From NCBI GenBank assembly GCA_021018995.1, contig CM037596.1, positions 13,901,501-13,965,500 of the forward strand: a DNA stretch of 64,000 nt. The letters run 5' to 3'. The notes beneath the pieces are model-generated. The model was not told where the DNA came from. It ran no database searches and saw nothing but the letters and a program-made list of their open reading frames with translations. This document shows, piece after piece, positions 12,423 through 23,565 of this stretch. The translations under genes were made by a program, and so were the position numbers. Each line of letters starts with the position of its first letter. The first letter of the stretch is position 1. Source of the DNA: Chloranthus sessilifolius. Taxonomy: Eukaryota; Streptophyta; Magnoliopsida; Chloranthales; Chloranthaceae.

Positions 12423-13110
12423 GAAAAGGGAAAATATGACCGAGTGTAGAGATATCTCTATGCCAATTGATATGGGCGCGACACGTAGCGCTTCTTTTGT
12501 GAAGTGATGGGTAGCATGGAGCCCACTTTACTAATTAGGGTTAAACTTTTAAAATATTTTAAAAGTTATATTTCTTTTTAACCGTCATTCTTAACTTTTT
12601 TAGAAGTCCTTTTAAAGTCTTTTTCTTTTCTCTCTTCTCTTTTCTTTTCTAAGAAAGTGTCAGACTTACTTTTTATGATATATTTATTCAAAAAATATGA
12701 ACGCCTAGTAGCGAAGGACTAGCACCTCGGTAGCAAGGCGCTGACACTCCGATAGCGGCGTTGAGGTGTCGACGCTTCGCTAAAAAAAATATGAAGCGTC
12801 GACGCCTCGTTTTAGGGGCACCGACATTTCGATAATTTTTTTTTTTTTTTTTTCAAAGCGGTGGTGCCCCTAAAAAGAAGCGCTGACACCCATAAAACGA
12901 AGCACCGGTGCCCCTAAAAAGAAGCTCCGACACCCCTAAAACGAAACGTCACCTCGACATAGAGGGATCGACACCCCTAAAATGAGGCGCTAGTACCCTG
13001 GAGCCGGGGTGCCAGCGCTTCGCCTCCGAGGTGCCAACGCCTCGCTATCAGGGTGCCGACACCTAGTTTTTGAGGTGTCGGCGCTTCGCTGCCCTCTAAA
13101 TATTCCCGGC
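12421..13110 (+). repeat. foldback-repeat family, copy A (left arm and core)
   Basis: The arm runs from AGAGATATCTCTATGCC through GGGTTAAACTTTTAAAATA, a pyrimidine-rich stretch and AAGAAAGTGTCAGACTTAC (12421..12700). It then enters a GC-rich core of repeated words such as GCGCTGACACC, GTAGCGAAG and TCGACGCTTCG (12700..13110). The same arm and core recur at 25581, 32780, 36291 and 36373. No right arm is seen here; the unit ends in (TC)n(TA)n. Confidence 0.72.
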
Positions 13111-13111
13111 C

Positions 13112-13199
<88 letters not shown>
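13112..13199. repeat. (TC)n(TA)n compound microsatellite
   Basis: A pure CT run is followed by a pure TA run, 88 bp in total, directly after foldback copy A. Apparent ORFs through it are artefacts. Confidence 0.95.
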
Positions 13200-13201
<2 letters not shown>

Positions 13202-14191
13202 TGAGCATACACAAAAATAAACGTATGTTTTTCATCTTTTCACTAATTTGGTACTCAAAAATATATGCACATAAATAAAAGTATATTTTTTATCTTTTTA
13301 CTATTTTGGCACTCAAAAATATATACGCATTATGCATCGCCAAGTTGGCGACGGGAGATGGAGCCATGCACTGTCCGTGGTATACGAGTCAGGTACATAC
13401 TACCATCATCATCATACCCTTATCCCATCTATTTGGGTGTAGGTACAAACTACTAGCTGTATGAAATATGTGATGGATCCGGTGTTACTTTGGCACTTTT
13501 ATTTTTTGGATTTCAGCCGTGACGACACTTGGTGGCATTTGGCACAGATGCCGACACTTAGACACTCCTCAAACTAGAATGAAACTTCTAAACATATATA
13601 AAAAATCACGTATTATCATGAAAATGCTCATCTTTTTTACAACAATAAAAAGTTTGAGCTGTTGAAAATGATTTTTATAATTAATGTACTACACTTTTAT
13701 TTAGTTTTTTACAAAGTTTGGGTCGCTGATTCACTCAAAATTGTGTCTTTTATCAAGAAGGGAAGAACAATATGTTGAAGGCCCTAGCAAATATTGTGAT
13801 GTGGTTGGAGATTATTTCCATTTATAAGGGCTGACATAATTTGAATTCGCAAATTTATTACTTGATGGCTCGGTATTAGAGATGATGCACTTTGATTCCT
13901 ATGAGATTGTCGAGCCTCATTCCATCGATGAAGAAAACCAAAGAGATGACGCTAATTGAGTGTCAACAAATCAATCATTCTAATTTGCAAAAGTACAAAT
14001 GGGAATGAGTGGTTATGTACTTTTTTGAAAGCATTAAGAATGCTGAAATTGTTTTTGAAGAACTTTGAACGTTTATTTTTGAATTTATATTTAAACTTTA
14101 AATTTTCAATTTTATGTACATGATTTGATGAGATGATGTTGATCAAATGGAAATGATTGTATATCTATTAACTACCAAGGTGTCAAAATCG
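13200..14191. other. non-coding; includes a two-copy 66 bp tandem repeat
   Basis: At about 13203..13325 a segment with CACAAAAATAAACGTATG and ACTCAAAAATATATGCAC occurs twice in tandem. The remainder to 14191 is AT-rich. I see no gene, tRNA or transposon end in it. Confidence 0.5.
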
Positions 14192-14323
14192 CACTACAAA
14201 AAATAAGACTATTAGTCAAAAACTGTCGCTATTAACAAAAATACTATTAAGACTATTAGCGACAGTTTTTTTGTTAATAACGGCAGTACTTGGCTGCCGC
14301 TAATAATCTTATGTATTGTAGTG
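14192..14323. mobile_element. CACTA-type MITE with TCG target duplication
   Basis: This 132 bp unit starts CACTACAAAAAATAAG and ends ATGTATTGTAGTG, so both ends read CACTACAA inward. It is flanked by TCG (14189..14191 and 14324..14326), the 3 bp duplication expected of CACTA transposons. The inside holds inverted TAGCGACAG/CTGTCGCTA words. It has no coding capacity. Confidence 0.88.
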
Positions 14324-14985
14324 TCGGTATCAGACTCGGGTATCGGTCCATGGAGGAGGACTGATACCCAATACATAGGGATATCATCATGCCGGACTTG
14401 AGTATAATTGGCCCATTTAACGCCCAAATTGAACCTAGCCTGCCTGGTCCATAACCTTGGTAATCTTATGATGTTCACATCAATGGATAGGAATCAAGAG
14501 ATAGGGAACTCAATGTAACGGGCTTGAGTTCGGCCTGACCCTTTAATGGGCCAGGTATGGGCTGAGGTAGATAGGCCCGAATAAAAATAGGCTCGGCTCA
14601 ATTAGTAATCAGATAAAATATGGGCCAGTTCCAAGAGGCCCAATTATAATCAGTCCATTTAAGGCCCGGCCCATTGAGACCCGAGCATCAGATCGATTGG
14701 ACGGACCAGATATTCCTAAACACACACATTGGTGGATAGAGATGGGGGTACCATTTTATTTCATAGTCCCTAAGCACCATACTAAAAAAAAGTAATTTTA
14801 ATGGTTGAAAATGGTTGATAGTTGTTGGGGGCGTTATTCCCAATAATAGCCAATCATGAATGCTCTCGTGCGTTCTATCCTTTCTCATGACTTCCAATAA
14901 CAGCCAATCATGAATGTTCATAAAAATCAAAAGTTGAAGAACACGAGCTCTTTGCTTCAGGTTTGTTTTATTTTAGTTTTTTTAT
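14324..14985. other. non-coding stretch rich in GGCCC words
   Basis: At 14515..14690 words such as GGGCC, GGCCCGG and CCCGAGC recur, in the style of decayed retroelement sequence. At 14820..14930 an AATAGCCAATCATGAATG segment occurs twice. No gene is seen. Confidence 0.35.
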
Positions 14986-15620
14986 TATTTTTGGGCATTC
15001 TCAATCTCCTTTTTTTAGTATTATAATGCTCAAAAAGTGGAATTGCATCCATTTTTACTTGCTCTATATATTTTTTTTCCTTTTAATTATATAACAGTCT
15101 CTTAAAATGCAGTAATGGGACCTTGTAGTCTCTTTATTTTGGTCGGTTTTATTTTATTATTATTATTTTTTAAATTTTGTGAGCATCCCCAGTAATTTTT
15201 AAATTTTTTATTATAATACTCAAAAGTGTTAAAACGTAACTTCAAATGATAGATGATTAGATACCATCTTGCTAAGTGGAGCTGAATCCATTTTACTTGT
15301 TTTTTTTTTTCCTCTACTGATTATATAACAGTCTCTTGAAAATGGATTAATGGTTGCTTGTAGTCTCTTTATTTTGGTATGTTATATTTTAATTTTTTTC
15401 CTCTACTGAAGAATCATGTAGTTTAAGAGAAACGAAATAATCTTAGTTCGAATTTGAAGAATTATTCTAAATTTGTTTGTGCATTCTCTGTTTTTTTTAT
15501 GGGTAATTTTTTGGGAATTCTCAATCTCCCATTTTATTACAATGCTCAAAAGTGCTAAAAAGTGACTTCAAAATGATAGATGGCAACATCTTGTCAAGTG
15601 GAGTTGAATCCATTGTTACT
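14986..15620. repeat. three diverged direct repeats upstream of the WEB gene
   Basis: Segments starting with a CATTCTCAATCTCC-like word and containing ATAATGCTCAAAAGTG begin near 14991, 15180 and 15510. A second word, ATAACAGTCTCTT...TTGTAGTCTCTTTATTTTGG, occurs near 15088 and 15322. The unit is about 240-330 bp. A fourth relative starts near 37130, upstream of the WEB pseudogene. Confidence 0.6.
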
Positions 15621-15621
15621 G

Positions 15622-15734
<113 letters not shown>

Positions 15735-16152
15735 AGATAGTCTATTTAAGTGAATCAATGATTGTACTTTCTATCTTAAAACAAGATGAATTCAGTTGAA
15801 TTAAATTTTCTTCTCTTTTCATTGATTTTTTATGGCTAAACTAGTTGAGATTCTCATTGTACTGCCAGTGTAAATATAAATATTTTATATTTATATTTTT
15901 GGGTGGGAATCAAATATTTTTAGAAAACCCAAGCAATCCACGGTCAAATTTGAAGAAATATTCTAAGACATAGAAAAACTTGCCATGATTTATATTTTTG
16001 CAAGCTTTCTTTCAATTTACTTTAACTTATAGTTGGTTGGGCTATTATTTATTTTTTCATATCCTAGGGAGGAATTTGACCGGAGGAATCTGTTTTTTCT
16101 TCTTTATGTAGGAGAATTGAATACAAATTTTCTGATTTTGAGTAAAATAAAA

Positions 16153-16287
16153 ATGGCTGGAATGGGTAGGACAGATTCCGATAATAGAGCACGAATCGGG
16201 TCAGTCAAAGCGGCTGTGGGCTTGTATGGAGAAAGAATTGTTGGAGAAAATGAAGAGAAGAAGAAGACCCATATGGCTTTTACAGAG
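16153..16287 (+). CDS. WEB-family coiled-coil protein, exon 1
   Basis: The first exon of the gene continues at 19302. The start MAGMGRTDSDN is followed at residues 17-30 by SVKAAVGLYGERIV, the conserved N-terminal motif of plant WEB-family proteins. The exon ends in GAG followed by the donor GTAAAC, in phase 0, after 45 codons. A second ATG lies three codons in; the first is chosen because copy 2 also keeps it (MTGMGRTDSDN at 37745). The 135 bp length and the splice site are identical in copy 2. Confidence 0.85.
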
Positions 16288-16987
16288 GTAAACATGCAAT
16301 TCTACCCAATCTCTTTGCTAGTCTCATAACACAAGTTTAGCATTCCATAATTGACAAATCCTATGTTCTTATCTATGTTTTAGCAAGATTTATAGCACCC
16401 GACTAATCCCTAGGGTGACCTCAAGGGGTATTCTAACTCATGTATCCTGCTTTTTGAGGCGGGTACTTGGCAATCATGCCAAACCCCTTGAGATTTGATT
16501 TATATGAAATTTTGTCACCTTTCTCCACGAAGTGCACCAGACCCAAAATAATAAGGGCTGAACTTTCCGCTCAGTTAATGCCAAAGTTCTCTCAGGGTTA
16601 ATGATTAGCTCCTTAACAAATGATATTAGAGCCATCACCATGTCTCATATTAAAGTCCCAGAAGGGGACCGGAAAAGAGATACCTAGGGCCCGTTAAAAA
16701 GGTATTAGAGTGAAAGCCGCCGTAGCGTGAGGCCCAACCAACATTGGCCGTGGAGTATCAGAGCGCATTATGACCCACCAAAATAATAAGGGCTTTACTG
16801 TCCACTCCAATAACACCTAGGTCCTTCGTTGTATTTGGTAGGTTCTTTTTTAATTCCACCCGCCAAAATGTTAGGTGTTCAACCCGACCCAACCGTTGTA
16901 TCCCATGCACCTCGGGTTTAGGCCTCAATGTGCTTCTATTGCATTTGTTTTTTATTTTCAGCTTGAACGCTTCTACCCTTTTCTCCT

Positions 16988-17630
16988 TGAAATTTCGAGG
17001 AAATTGATGATCTTTTTAACAATACAATAATGTGAATACTAAAAAGAACAATTACAATCACAAAAATAAACACAATGATTTTTACGTGAAAAATTTTATC
17101 ACAGGTAAAAATTACGAGATCTATTTCAGATCCAAAGCAAACAATCTACTATGAAATAAATAAATTCTTACAGTGCCTTAAAAATGATATGCCCTATCAC
17201 TCTTCTCACCAACAAAGACCGCATCTCACGATCATCCCTTCCATAGTGAAAAGCTATTGCCTTCAAAACGATGATCCACTCGTTTCACACGAGTCAATAA
17301 TATTAACCTCATATAAAAAAAAATTCTTTGAGATTTAGATCTAATCAGGGTAACACAAAGTTATTTCAAAGAGAAAAAGAGAAATCAGAAGAAATATTTC
17401 GAGATAGAAATTTTTTTCCCGAAAGCTTTTACTTCCCGAAACTGAAATCCCATTATATAATGTTGGGGAACGAACATCCGTGAGTCACTCACGGATGTCC
17501 GTGGGTTCAGCCACGGACGTCCGTCCATCTGACTATGATGGCAGATCTGTCACACTTATTCTACTTGGTATTCAAACACATTTTAGGAGCATTACTTAGG
17601 TTTGATCATGATTATGACAAATAACTTACA
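16988..17630. mobile_element. solo LTR in the WEB intron, with CTCCT target duplication
   Basis: A 643 bp unit starts TGAAATTTCG and ends AACTTACA (TG...CA), flanked by CTCCT at 16983..16987 and 17631..17635. Copy 2 has the uninterrupted site, TTTTCTCCTTAATCTATTT, near 38630. This proves an insertion after the duplication and fixes both ends. The size suggests a copia-type LTR, but the family is not proven. No internal region is present. Confidence 0.82.
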
Positions 17631-18817
17631 CTCCTTAATCTATTTATGCAAGCTTGTAGGAAACTCATGGTATCTTTTGGCGAATGCCGAGTAATAAGCT
17701 ATCATTAAACCATTGTAGTATCATACTATCATGTTGTATATAGGTTACTTAGCTTGTTGTTCTTGATCTAATCCTAGGGTTGGATCACAGTTGACTGGGC
17801 TGCAATTGGTAAAAAAAAAAAGAAAATAGTTGCATATTTAGGCTTCTTCATATACTGAAACCTCTTAATAAGACCATCTTCACCAATGGATGGAGTCACC
17901 CAATGAGTTGATAACAAAGTACATGTTGAGGACCTAATCATTACACCCAAAGCATCTAGGGTTAATAAAGCAGAAAGTTAAGCCCTTAATACTTTGAGAT
18001 CAGAGCACCGACATCCGCATTGTCCCAATCAATGGTGGCTTTTACTGTGATACCCAGTGTTACCTAGAGACATGGCATAGGTGCCAAGTTCAAGGAGCCC
18101 ATAGATATGTGGCACGCCAATTTCTATAGATTCTAATACAACCGCACGTCCTTAAGAAAAATAAATTAAATGAATAGAACATATATCAAAAAAATATTGA
18201 AGGAAAATCTTACAAAACCAATTAAGATATGTAATGAAAAGACACATAATATGTGTTATGAATCTAAATAAATGTATATTATATTATGAAGATCGTTTTC
18301 AACGACCCAAACAATTTATTTAGAAGTTATTAAACTTTATACATTTTTTTCATTAAATGAAGTTCATTTATCATTGTCAAAACTCTGAGAATTGTTATGG
18401 TAATATGTAGTGTCTTCATATCTATCTAGAAGTTTCGTGCTGTGTGAAGAGTGTCCAAGTGTCGGCATGTGCGCCAGGTAACACTACTAATACCCTTTTT
18501 TTGGGGCTCGATGTAGCCCTTTTCTCGATTCGCCCCTTCTCAGACATGAGCCCCAATAGGTGGTGCTGGCTTTGATACCAATTGTTAAGAATCTAATCAA
18601 GTCACCAAAAGTACCTAGGCATTAATTGAGCGAAAATTTTAAGCCCTTATTACTTTGGGGTCATAAAACTTTGTACACTGATTATCTTATGATCAATTGC
18701 TTTGTTCAATTGTTCAATTTTTGTTCTTTGTTTTGTTAAACTAGAGTTTTTGATTTCTCACCACATAATCAACTCGCATCAAACCACAAGAAATTTTAAC
18801 ATATCCATAAAGACTAA

Positions 18818-19170
18818 GACTGCGTATGGCATAGTTCTCTGCTAGCCCCTGTCATAGCAGAGTTCACCTGTTTAGTAGGTTCCCATCCTCTTTGTAACAT
18901 TCCACTACTTGCTTTAGCAGGTACCCCTTCTCCTTGACAACTCTTTGCATAGCAAGATTTACCTGTTAAGTTGTTTTACCCTCCTCTCTACTCACTCTTT
19001 GCCATAGCAGATTTTATTTACTTTGGTAGGGAGTTAGTAGAGAGCAGGAAGGTTGCTACTAGAGTAGGTAAATCCTCTTTTACAGGGAGTTAGAAAAGAT
19101 AATGGGGACCAACTAAAGCAGCGAACTCTGCTATGACAAGGGCTAGCAAAGAGCTATGCCATACGCAACC
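18818..19170. mobile_element. PIF/Harbinger-type MITE with TAA target duplication
   Basis: A 353 bp non-coding unit has inverted ends of about 45 bp (GACTGCGTATGGCATAG at the left, the same motif inverted at the right). It is flanked by TAA (18815..18817 and 19171..19173). Copy 2 has the empty site AAAGACTAAATAAATTC near 52115. The 3 bp TAA duplication is typical of Tourist/Harbinger elements. Confidence 0.88.
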
Positions 19171-19301
19171 TAAATAAATTCAATGATCAGTTCTTATTCT
19201 TAAAATCGAATGCCACCATTCATTTTGTTCGATTCAAGCATTTTATGTGTTTCTTATTTTCTTAAGCTGATGGTTATTAATTTATGGTATGCGTCCAAAA
19301 G

Positions 19302-21056
19302 AATACATCTTCAAAAGCAAGAGAACTTCATCTCGCGAAAAGGGGCATTGGAAACTTCAAGGATACTAGAAAATTAGCGAAGAGCACAAAAGCTCGAGCA
19401 GAATCAGAACTCTTTAATGCCAAGAAGACAGTGAAAGATCTCAGTCTACTGATCGAGGAAACAAATTTGAAAGTGAAAGAACAGAAAAGAGAGATTTTAA
19501 GAATGAGTAAACCAGATGGACGCGAAAAACAATGGCCGTTATCTATGAATGAAGCGAATAGTGACCTATACATGGAAGTGTTGAGGGAGCTAGAACTAAT
19601 AAAACATGACTTGAGCAAGCTCAAGCTCGACGTGGCTTCTGTTTTAGAAGAAAAAGCACAAGCAGAAAAGGAAACAGAGTCCTCAGTTTCTAGAGCAAGG
19701 TCCTATTCAAGCTCTGTCGACGCCCTTCGGAAGGAGATAGAGAAAACTGAGGAAGAACAGTTAGTCGTTGAGTTGGCTAGAATTGAGGCTGTTAGAGAGT
19801 ATGAAGAAATCGAAGCTGAAAGAAAGTCCGAAGCGGTCAACTTTTCAACAAGTGTCAAAAAAATCCGTAAGAGAATCAAGGACCTTGTTCAAGAAATCAA
19901 CCAATCAAAGGACCTGGAAGAGAAGCTCAAAATGACTGCTTCAGATGTCAATGTGTTGCAAAAAGAACTAAAATTAGTAAAGGCAATGGATAAAAATTTG
20001 GGGAAGGAGGTTGGGGAGAAGGGGGAAGAGGAATCTGTGGCTTATATTTTGTTACAGTCCGCCACAGCCGAATTGAAGGCAGCAAAAGAGGAATTAGCAA
20101 GTATCAGAGAGGAAGGATTCCAGTACATGGCGTCGATGGACGTCATAAGAGAAGAGTTGAGACACGTTTCCACCGAAACCGCCCTATTGAGGAGCATTGA
20201 AATGAAAACAGACTCTACCGTTCAGAATCTCAATTCGAAGATCCTCCGAGCCAAGTCAAAACTAGAATCCATCTCCTCGGCCGAGGAAAAGGCCAAAGCG
20301 ATCGTGTTCAATCTATCGGCTACACTACAACAGTTACAAACCGAAACCGAAGTAACAAAGAAAGAACGAGAGCTGATTAGTGAAGAAACTACAAGCATCA
20401 CAGTAGAAATTCAAAGAACGGAGTCGGCCATTGATATAGCAGAGGAGAAATTGACAATTATCGTTAAAGAGCTCGATGCGGTGAAAAGATCAGAAGCATT
20501 AGCCCTCGAGAATCTGAGAACTCTTTCCGAGAAAACCATGAGGGACAGAGTCTCATTAGCTCTTCACAGCTCAACGATAACCATTTCAAAATATGAGTAC
20601 GAGTACTTGTGTAGGCGAGCAGAGGAAGCAGAAGAAATTGCGGATAAAAAGGTGGTGGCAGCTCAGGCTTGGATAGAAGCTCTGAAGGCCGGAGAGAAAG
20701 AAATATTGATAAAAATTGAACTCACACGTAGAGATGTCCAAGAGTCGAAGGCGGTGGAAGAGAAAGAGTTATTTACGAAAGAAAGAAATTTGACCGCAAA
20801 GAAAGCAATTGAAGGCGAGCTACGCATGTTGAGAAAAAGTGAGAAACATATGGAAATGGAGGTAGCATTTCCAAGAAAATCCATGAGAGACAACAACATT
20901 TCGACAGCCGATAGACGGCCTAAGTTACGAAGGCCAAACTCACCAGCAGCTAGACAGCTCCCCCGCGCGGGTTCCATCACTCTTAAGAAGAGGAGGAAGG
21001 TAATGCCAAATTTAGTCAAATTGTTTAAGAATAAGGGAGCTGAGGAACATTTATAA
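19302..21056 (+). CDS. WEB-family coiled-coil protein, exon 2 (main exon)
   Basis: Together with exon 1 this gives a 629-residue protein of the plant WEB family (WEAK CHLOROPLAST MOVEMENT UNDER BLUE LIGHT-like). Studied members WEB1 and PMI2 are cytosolic coiled-coil partners in chloroplast photorelocation; the role of this paralogue is unknown. Exon 2 joins in phase 0 after an acceptor ending CCAAAAG, giving NTSSKARELHLAKRG. Nearly all of it is charged heptad-type coiled coil, with hallmarks TKARAESELFNAKKTVKDL, ELIKHDLSKLKLDVASVLEE and ARIEAVREYEEIEAERK. The C-terminal about 80 residues are basic (RRPKLRRPNSPAAR, LKKRRKVMPNLVKLFKNK), a tail seen in the family. No signal peptide or membrane segment is present. 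An in-frame ATG at 19284 lies in the intron end. The frame is open throughout, unlike copy 2. Confidence 0.88.
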   Translation, partial: NTSSKARELHLAKRGIGNFKDTRKLAKSTKARAESELFNAKKTVKDLSLLIEETNLKVKEQKREILRMSKPDGREKQWPLSMNEANSDLYMEVLRELELIKHDLSKLKLDVASVLEEKAQAEKETESSVSRARSYSSSVDALRKEIEKTEEEQLVVELARIEAVREYEEIEAERKSEAVNFSTSVKKIRKRIKDLVQEINQSKDLEEKLKMTASDVNVLQKELKLVKAMDKNLGKEVGEKGEEESVAYILLQSATAELKAAKEELASIREEGFQYMASMDVIREELRHVSTETALLRSIEMKTDSTVQNLNSKILRAKSKLESISSAEEKAKAIVFNLSATLQQLQTETEVTKKERELISEETTSITVEIQRTESAIDIAEEKLTIIVKELDAVKRSEALALENLRTLSEKTMRDRVSLALHSSTITISKYEYEYLCRRAEEAEEIADKKVVAAQAWIEALKAGEKEILIKIELTRRDVQESKAVEEKELFTKERNLTAKKAIEGELRMLRKSEKHMEMEVAFPRKSMRDNNISTADRRPKLRRPNSPAARQLPRAGSITLKKRRKVMPNLVKLFKNKGAEEHL

Positions 21057-21499
21057 TCTACGTGACCTGTAGAAGATTACCTACCCACAAAATTTAAAAA
21101 AAAAAAAAGGAGTGTTATGGTTTTAGATCAAGCCTCGGGTGGATATCAACTTCTGGCGAATTTAGAGGGTAAAGATTGTTATGATTTCAGATCCAGCCTT
21201 AGATGAATATCAGGCCATTATAATTCAAAGGATTTTATTAATCTATGCTCCTTATGTCCAGATTATTTGCGGCTACTTTTTTCGGATTATAAGAAGATTG
21301 ATATAAATCACCAATCTTTATTTATAGTTATGGATGGTTTCATATTTCAACTGTGTTCACTTTCCCGCCCATGATGTTTGGACCATCCATCATAGACAAA
21401 CTCATCCCTAAACAATTATCAACCTTGTTTTGGGGCAGAAATACAAGTTAAAGAAATGGTTTGACTTGAAATTTTGTAGCCATCCAAACTTTTGTTTGA

Positions 21500-21566
21500 T
21501 AGGTAAGTTGGGCTCGAACCTATGATCTAGAGGTTGCTATATTGTCAACCTTCCATTGTGCTACAT
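21500..21566 (-). mobile_element. tRNA-derived SINE head (copy 1)
   Basis: On the minus strand a box A-like TAGCACAATGG (21552..21562) is followed by a box B-like GGTTCGAGCCC (about 21510..21520). This is the spacing and sequence of the RNA polymerase III promoter at the head of plant SINEs. The same unit is in copy 2 (54392..54457), so it predates the duplication. The SINE tail toward lower coordinates is not delimited. Confidence 0.6.
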
Positions 21567-21880
21567 ACCCTTTCTTTTAATTTAAATGAAATCTAGACAA
21601 AGCATTTTGGACATTTCATTGGGCCAACGGTGACGTGGAAACGGCTTGACTTGTAGCCGTCCGTTTCTACACAGATTGAAACTATAGCGCCAAAATTGTA
21701 AATTCGTAATATATGAGGGCCGAATTTGCAAATTTCCCTTAAAAATATTAATTGCAAAAGATTAGACCAAAATATAATCTTCATCATGTAATCAAATCAT
21801 GGTAACAAAATCGCCCACTTCTCATATCACTTGAATACTGTTGACTGCATCGGATCAGATGAAGGAGGTCTTGTTTCACC

Positions 21881-22093
21881 CATGGGTTAAAATTTCATCT
21901 GATACCGATACATATCGATATGTATCGGTATTAGACCAGGACGATATGGTACATTCAATGTACAGTATCGTTCATTTTATATACAAATGCCGGAACGATA
22001 CATTCAATGTATCGTCCGGTAAGTTATTGTTCCGATACGTATCGGTTTGGAGCTCGGACGATACATATCGGATACTCGAGATTTTGACCTTTG
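21881..22093. mobile_element. hAT-type MITE with 8 bp target duplication
   Basis: A 213 bp unit starts CATGGGTTAAAATTTC and ends GAGATTTTGACCTTTG, inverted ends of the same type as the full hAT at 40877. It is flanked by GTTTCACC on both sides (21873..21880 and 22094..22101). The inside is made of CGATACATATCG and TATCGTCCG words in both orientations, like the subterminal repeats of that hAT. It is a likely deletion derivative of the same family. Confidence 0.88.
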
Positions 22094-22101
22094 GTTTCAC
22101 C

Positions 22102-23185
22102 CCTATCATTCACAAAATAGAATCTTGAGATTATTACATCATTACTCACATATCCGACGGTTGACTTTTATTTCCTCATATCACATATTCTTAAAAAATG
22201 GCCTTAGAATTACATTTGACCATGATGTGTATCATATGATTCACCGGCCATATTTTGAGGAATTGTTACACATGGAAAAACGAAAATGAAAATGACCATC
22301 TAATAGGCGATGCATGATCTTCAGATCTATTGTGTGGAATATCAACGCGAAATACGACCTTCATCGTTTGATCCGATGAAATCAACATTTTAGAGGGGTC
22401 TATGATGTGGGTGCTTTTATTAAACAGGTGGGGGCGAATAAAGTTACCTAAGGCCCTGCCAATCGGTTACCAGCTCAACCAGTTACCACTTTTTAATCAG
22501 GCTATAACCGGTTACCACTTGCTATGAGCCAACAACCACTGAAGAAGAAGACATTGAAGATGAGGATGCAATCCTGCGAAGAACCGCGAATGGCAGATAC
22601 TGATACGTATCAGTAGGCCTGAAAGCCGAAACATATCGCGAATACAGATCGGTATCGGCCGATATTTGATATCATGAATCAAATATAGTCAAAAGGCTTT
22701 TATTTGATTCAACAGTTGACTACAATATATCATATGACAAATATCATGCTTTGCTCCTATCTAATGCATCAGAGATCTATAGGTCATGAACTTCAAATCA
22801 GCCGGGCCAAATTATGTTTTTACATTGCACATGTACCTAAAATACAAATTATTTTCTTTAAATTTGGTATAAGGCCAACTTTTTGAGTGCAAGTGACTTC
22901 CTTTTGGGACCTACATTACTTGAATAACCATCCAAGCTTATGATTCGAAGTCGATAATGTAAAGATCTTTTTGCTATAGATCGACCTGAAGATCAATCTC
23001 TATCATCTGATTCAAGATAGGCAAAGGCCAACATTTGGTTTGATGGTTTGACTGCATTGAATTTGATGATAGTGATAATTTTTAGTTCCAACTTTCGACA
23101 ACAAATTACACCATAGCCCCGACATAAGATGAATTAAATGATTTTTCGGGTGACATCAGGTTTTTACAACTATGGTACAAATCTA
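22102..23185. repeat. non-coding; one copy of a 200 bp dispersed segment at 22685..22890
   Basis: The segment with CAACAGTTGACTACAATA and ATCATATGACAAAT recurs in the same orientation at 25315..25520, roughly 80 % similar by eye. Near 22600, GATACGTATCAGTAGGCC and GGTATCGGCCGATATT may be a decayed end of the CGATAC-rich hAT family. No gene is seen. Confidence 0.5.
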
Positions 23186-23562
23186 GGGTACCTTTGTTTC
23201 AATGTAAAGGGTGGATATTACATGTGTAGCTTGTAATATCACCCCAACAGCTCTACTTTTTACCCCAAAAGTCAGTTTGTTTCATCGTAATTTCTCGTGG
23301 AGTGTGTCACAAAAATTACCTGTAATTTTTTTGACTTGCGAGGATGATGGCTCGTAATATTGAAATATTACTTGCAAAAGTAAAAAACAAATCCCAAAAG
23401 CTCTATTTTTTACAAAAAGTAAACTTTATACCAAAATTTTACGGTGAAACAAACATATATTTTACATGAGAAAAAGTAAAATCTACATGTAATCCAATCA
23501 GCATCATTTTATAGGTAAAGCAATTTTTACAAAGAACCGATTACAATGAACCAAACATACCC
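23186..23562. mobile_element. MITE with GGGTA termini and CTA target duplication
   Basis: A 377 bp non-coding unit starts GGGTACCTTTGTTTCAATG and ends CATTGAACCAAACATACCC when its inverted end is matched (seen as ACAATGAACCAAACATACCC). It is flanked by CTA (23183..23185 and 23563..23565). The GGGTAnnTTTG-type end and 3 bp duplication suggest a PIF/Harbinger-like MITE. Inside are several TTGTAAT/ATTACA words in opposed orientation. Confidence 0.7.
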
Positions 23563-23565
23563 CTA

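Larger units (their letters stand above)
16288..19301 (+). other. WEB gene intron with old retroelement remnants
   Basis: The 3.0 kb intron runs from GTAAAC to an acceptor ending CCAAAAG. Besides the two insertions listed separately, it holds old LTR/primer-site-like junctions shared with copy 2. One is near 16614 (TTAACA then a TGATATTAGAGCC-like site, + strand; copy 2 near 38316). Another is near 18575 (the inverse, GATACCAATTGTTAAG; copy 2 near 51885). These look like short copia-type LTR remnants that predate the duplication. Confidence 0.55.

Noticed and set aside
12233-13278. Frames running through (TA)n, such as those ending in repeated Ile-Tyr
   Set aside because: They are translations of microsatellites and a MITE.
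19328-19624. 98-codon frame antisense to WEB exon 2 (also 20663..21019)
   Set aside because: Shadow frames of a long charged coding exon; no motif or promoter.
21510-21562. tRNA gene
   Set aside because: Box A and B-like motifs are present but no cloverleaf can be drawn from the surrounding bases, so a SINE head is the better reading.
22590-22670. Another hAT MITE of the CGATAC-rich family
   Set aside because: Only scattered words match; no inverted ends or 8 bp duplication could be found.
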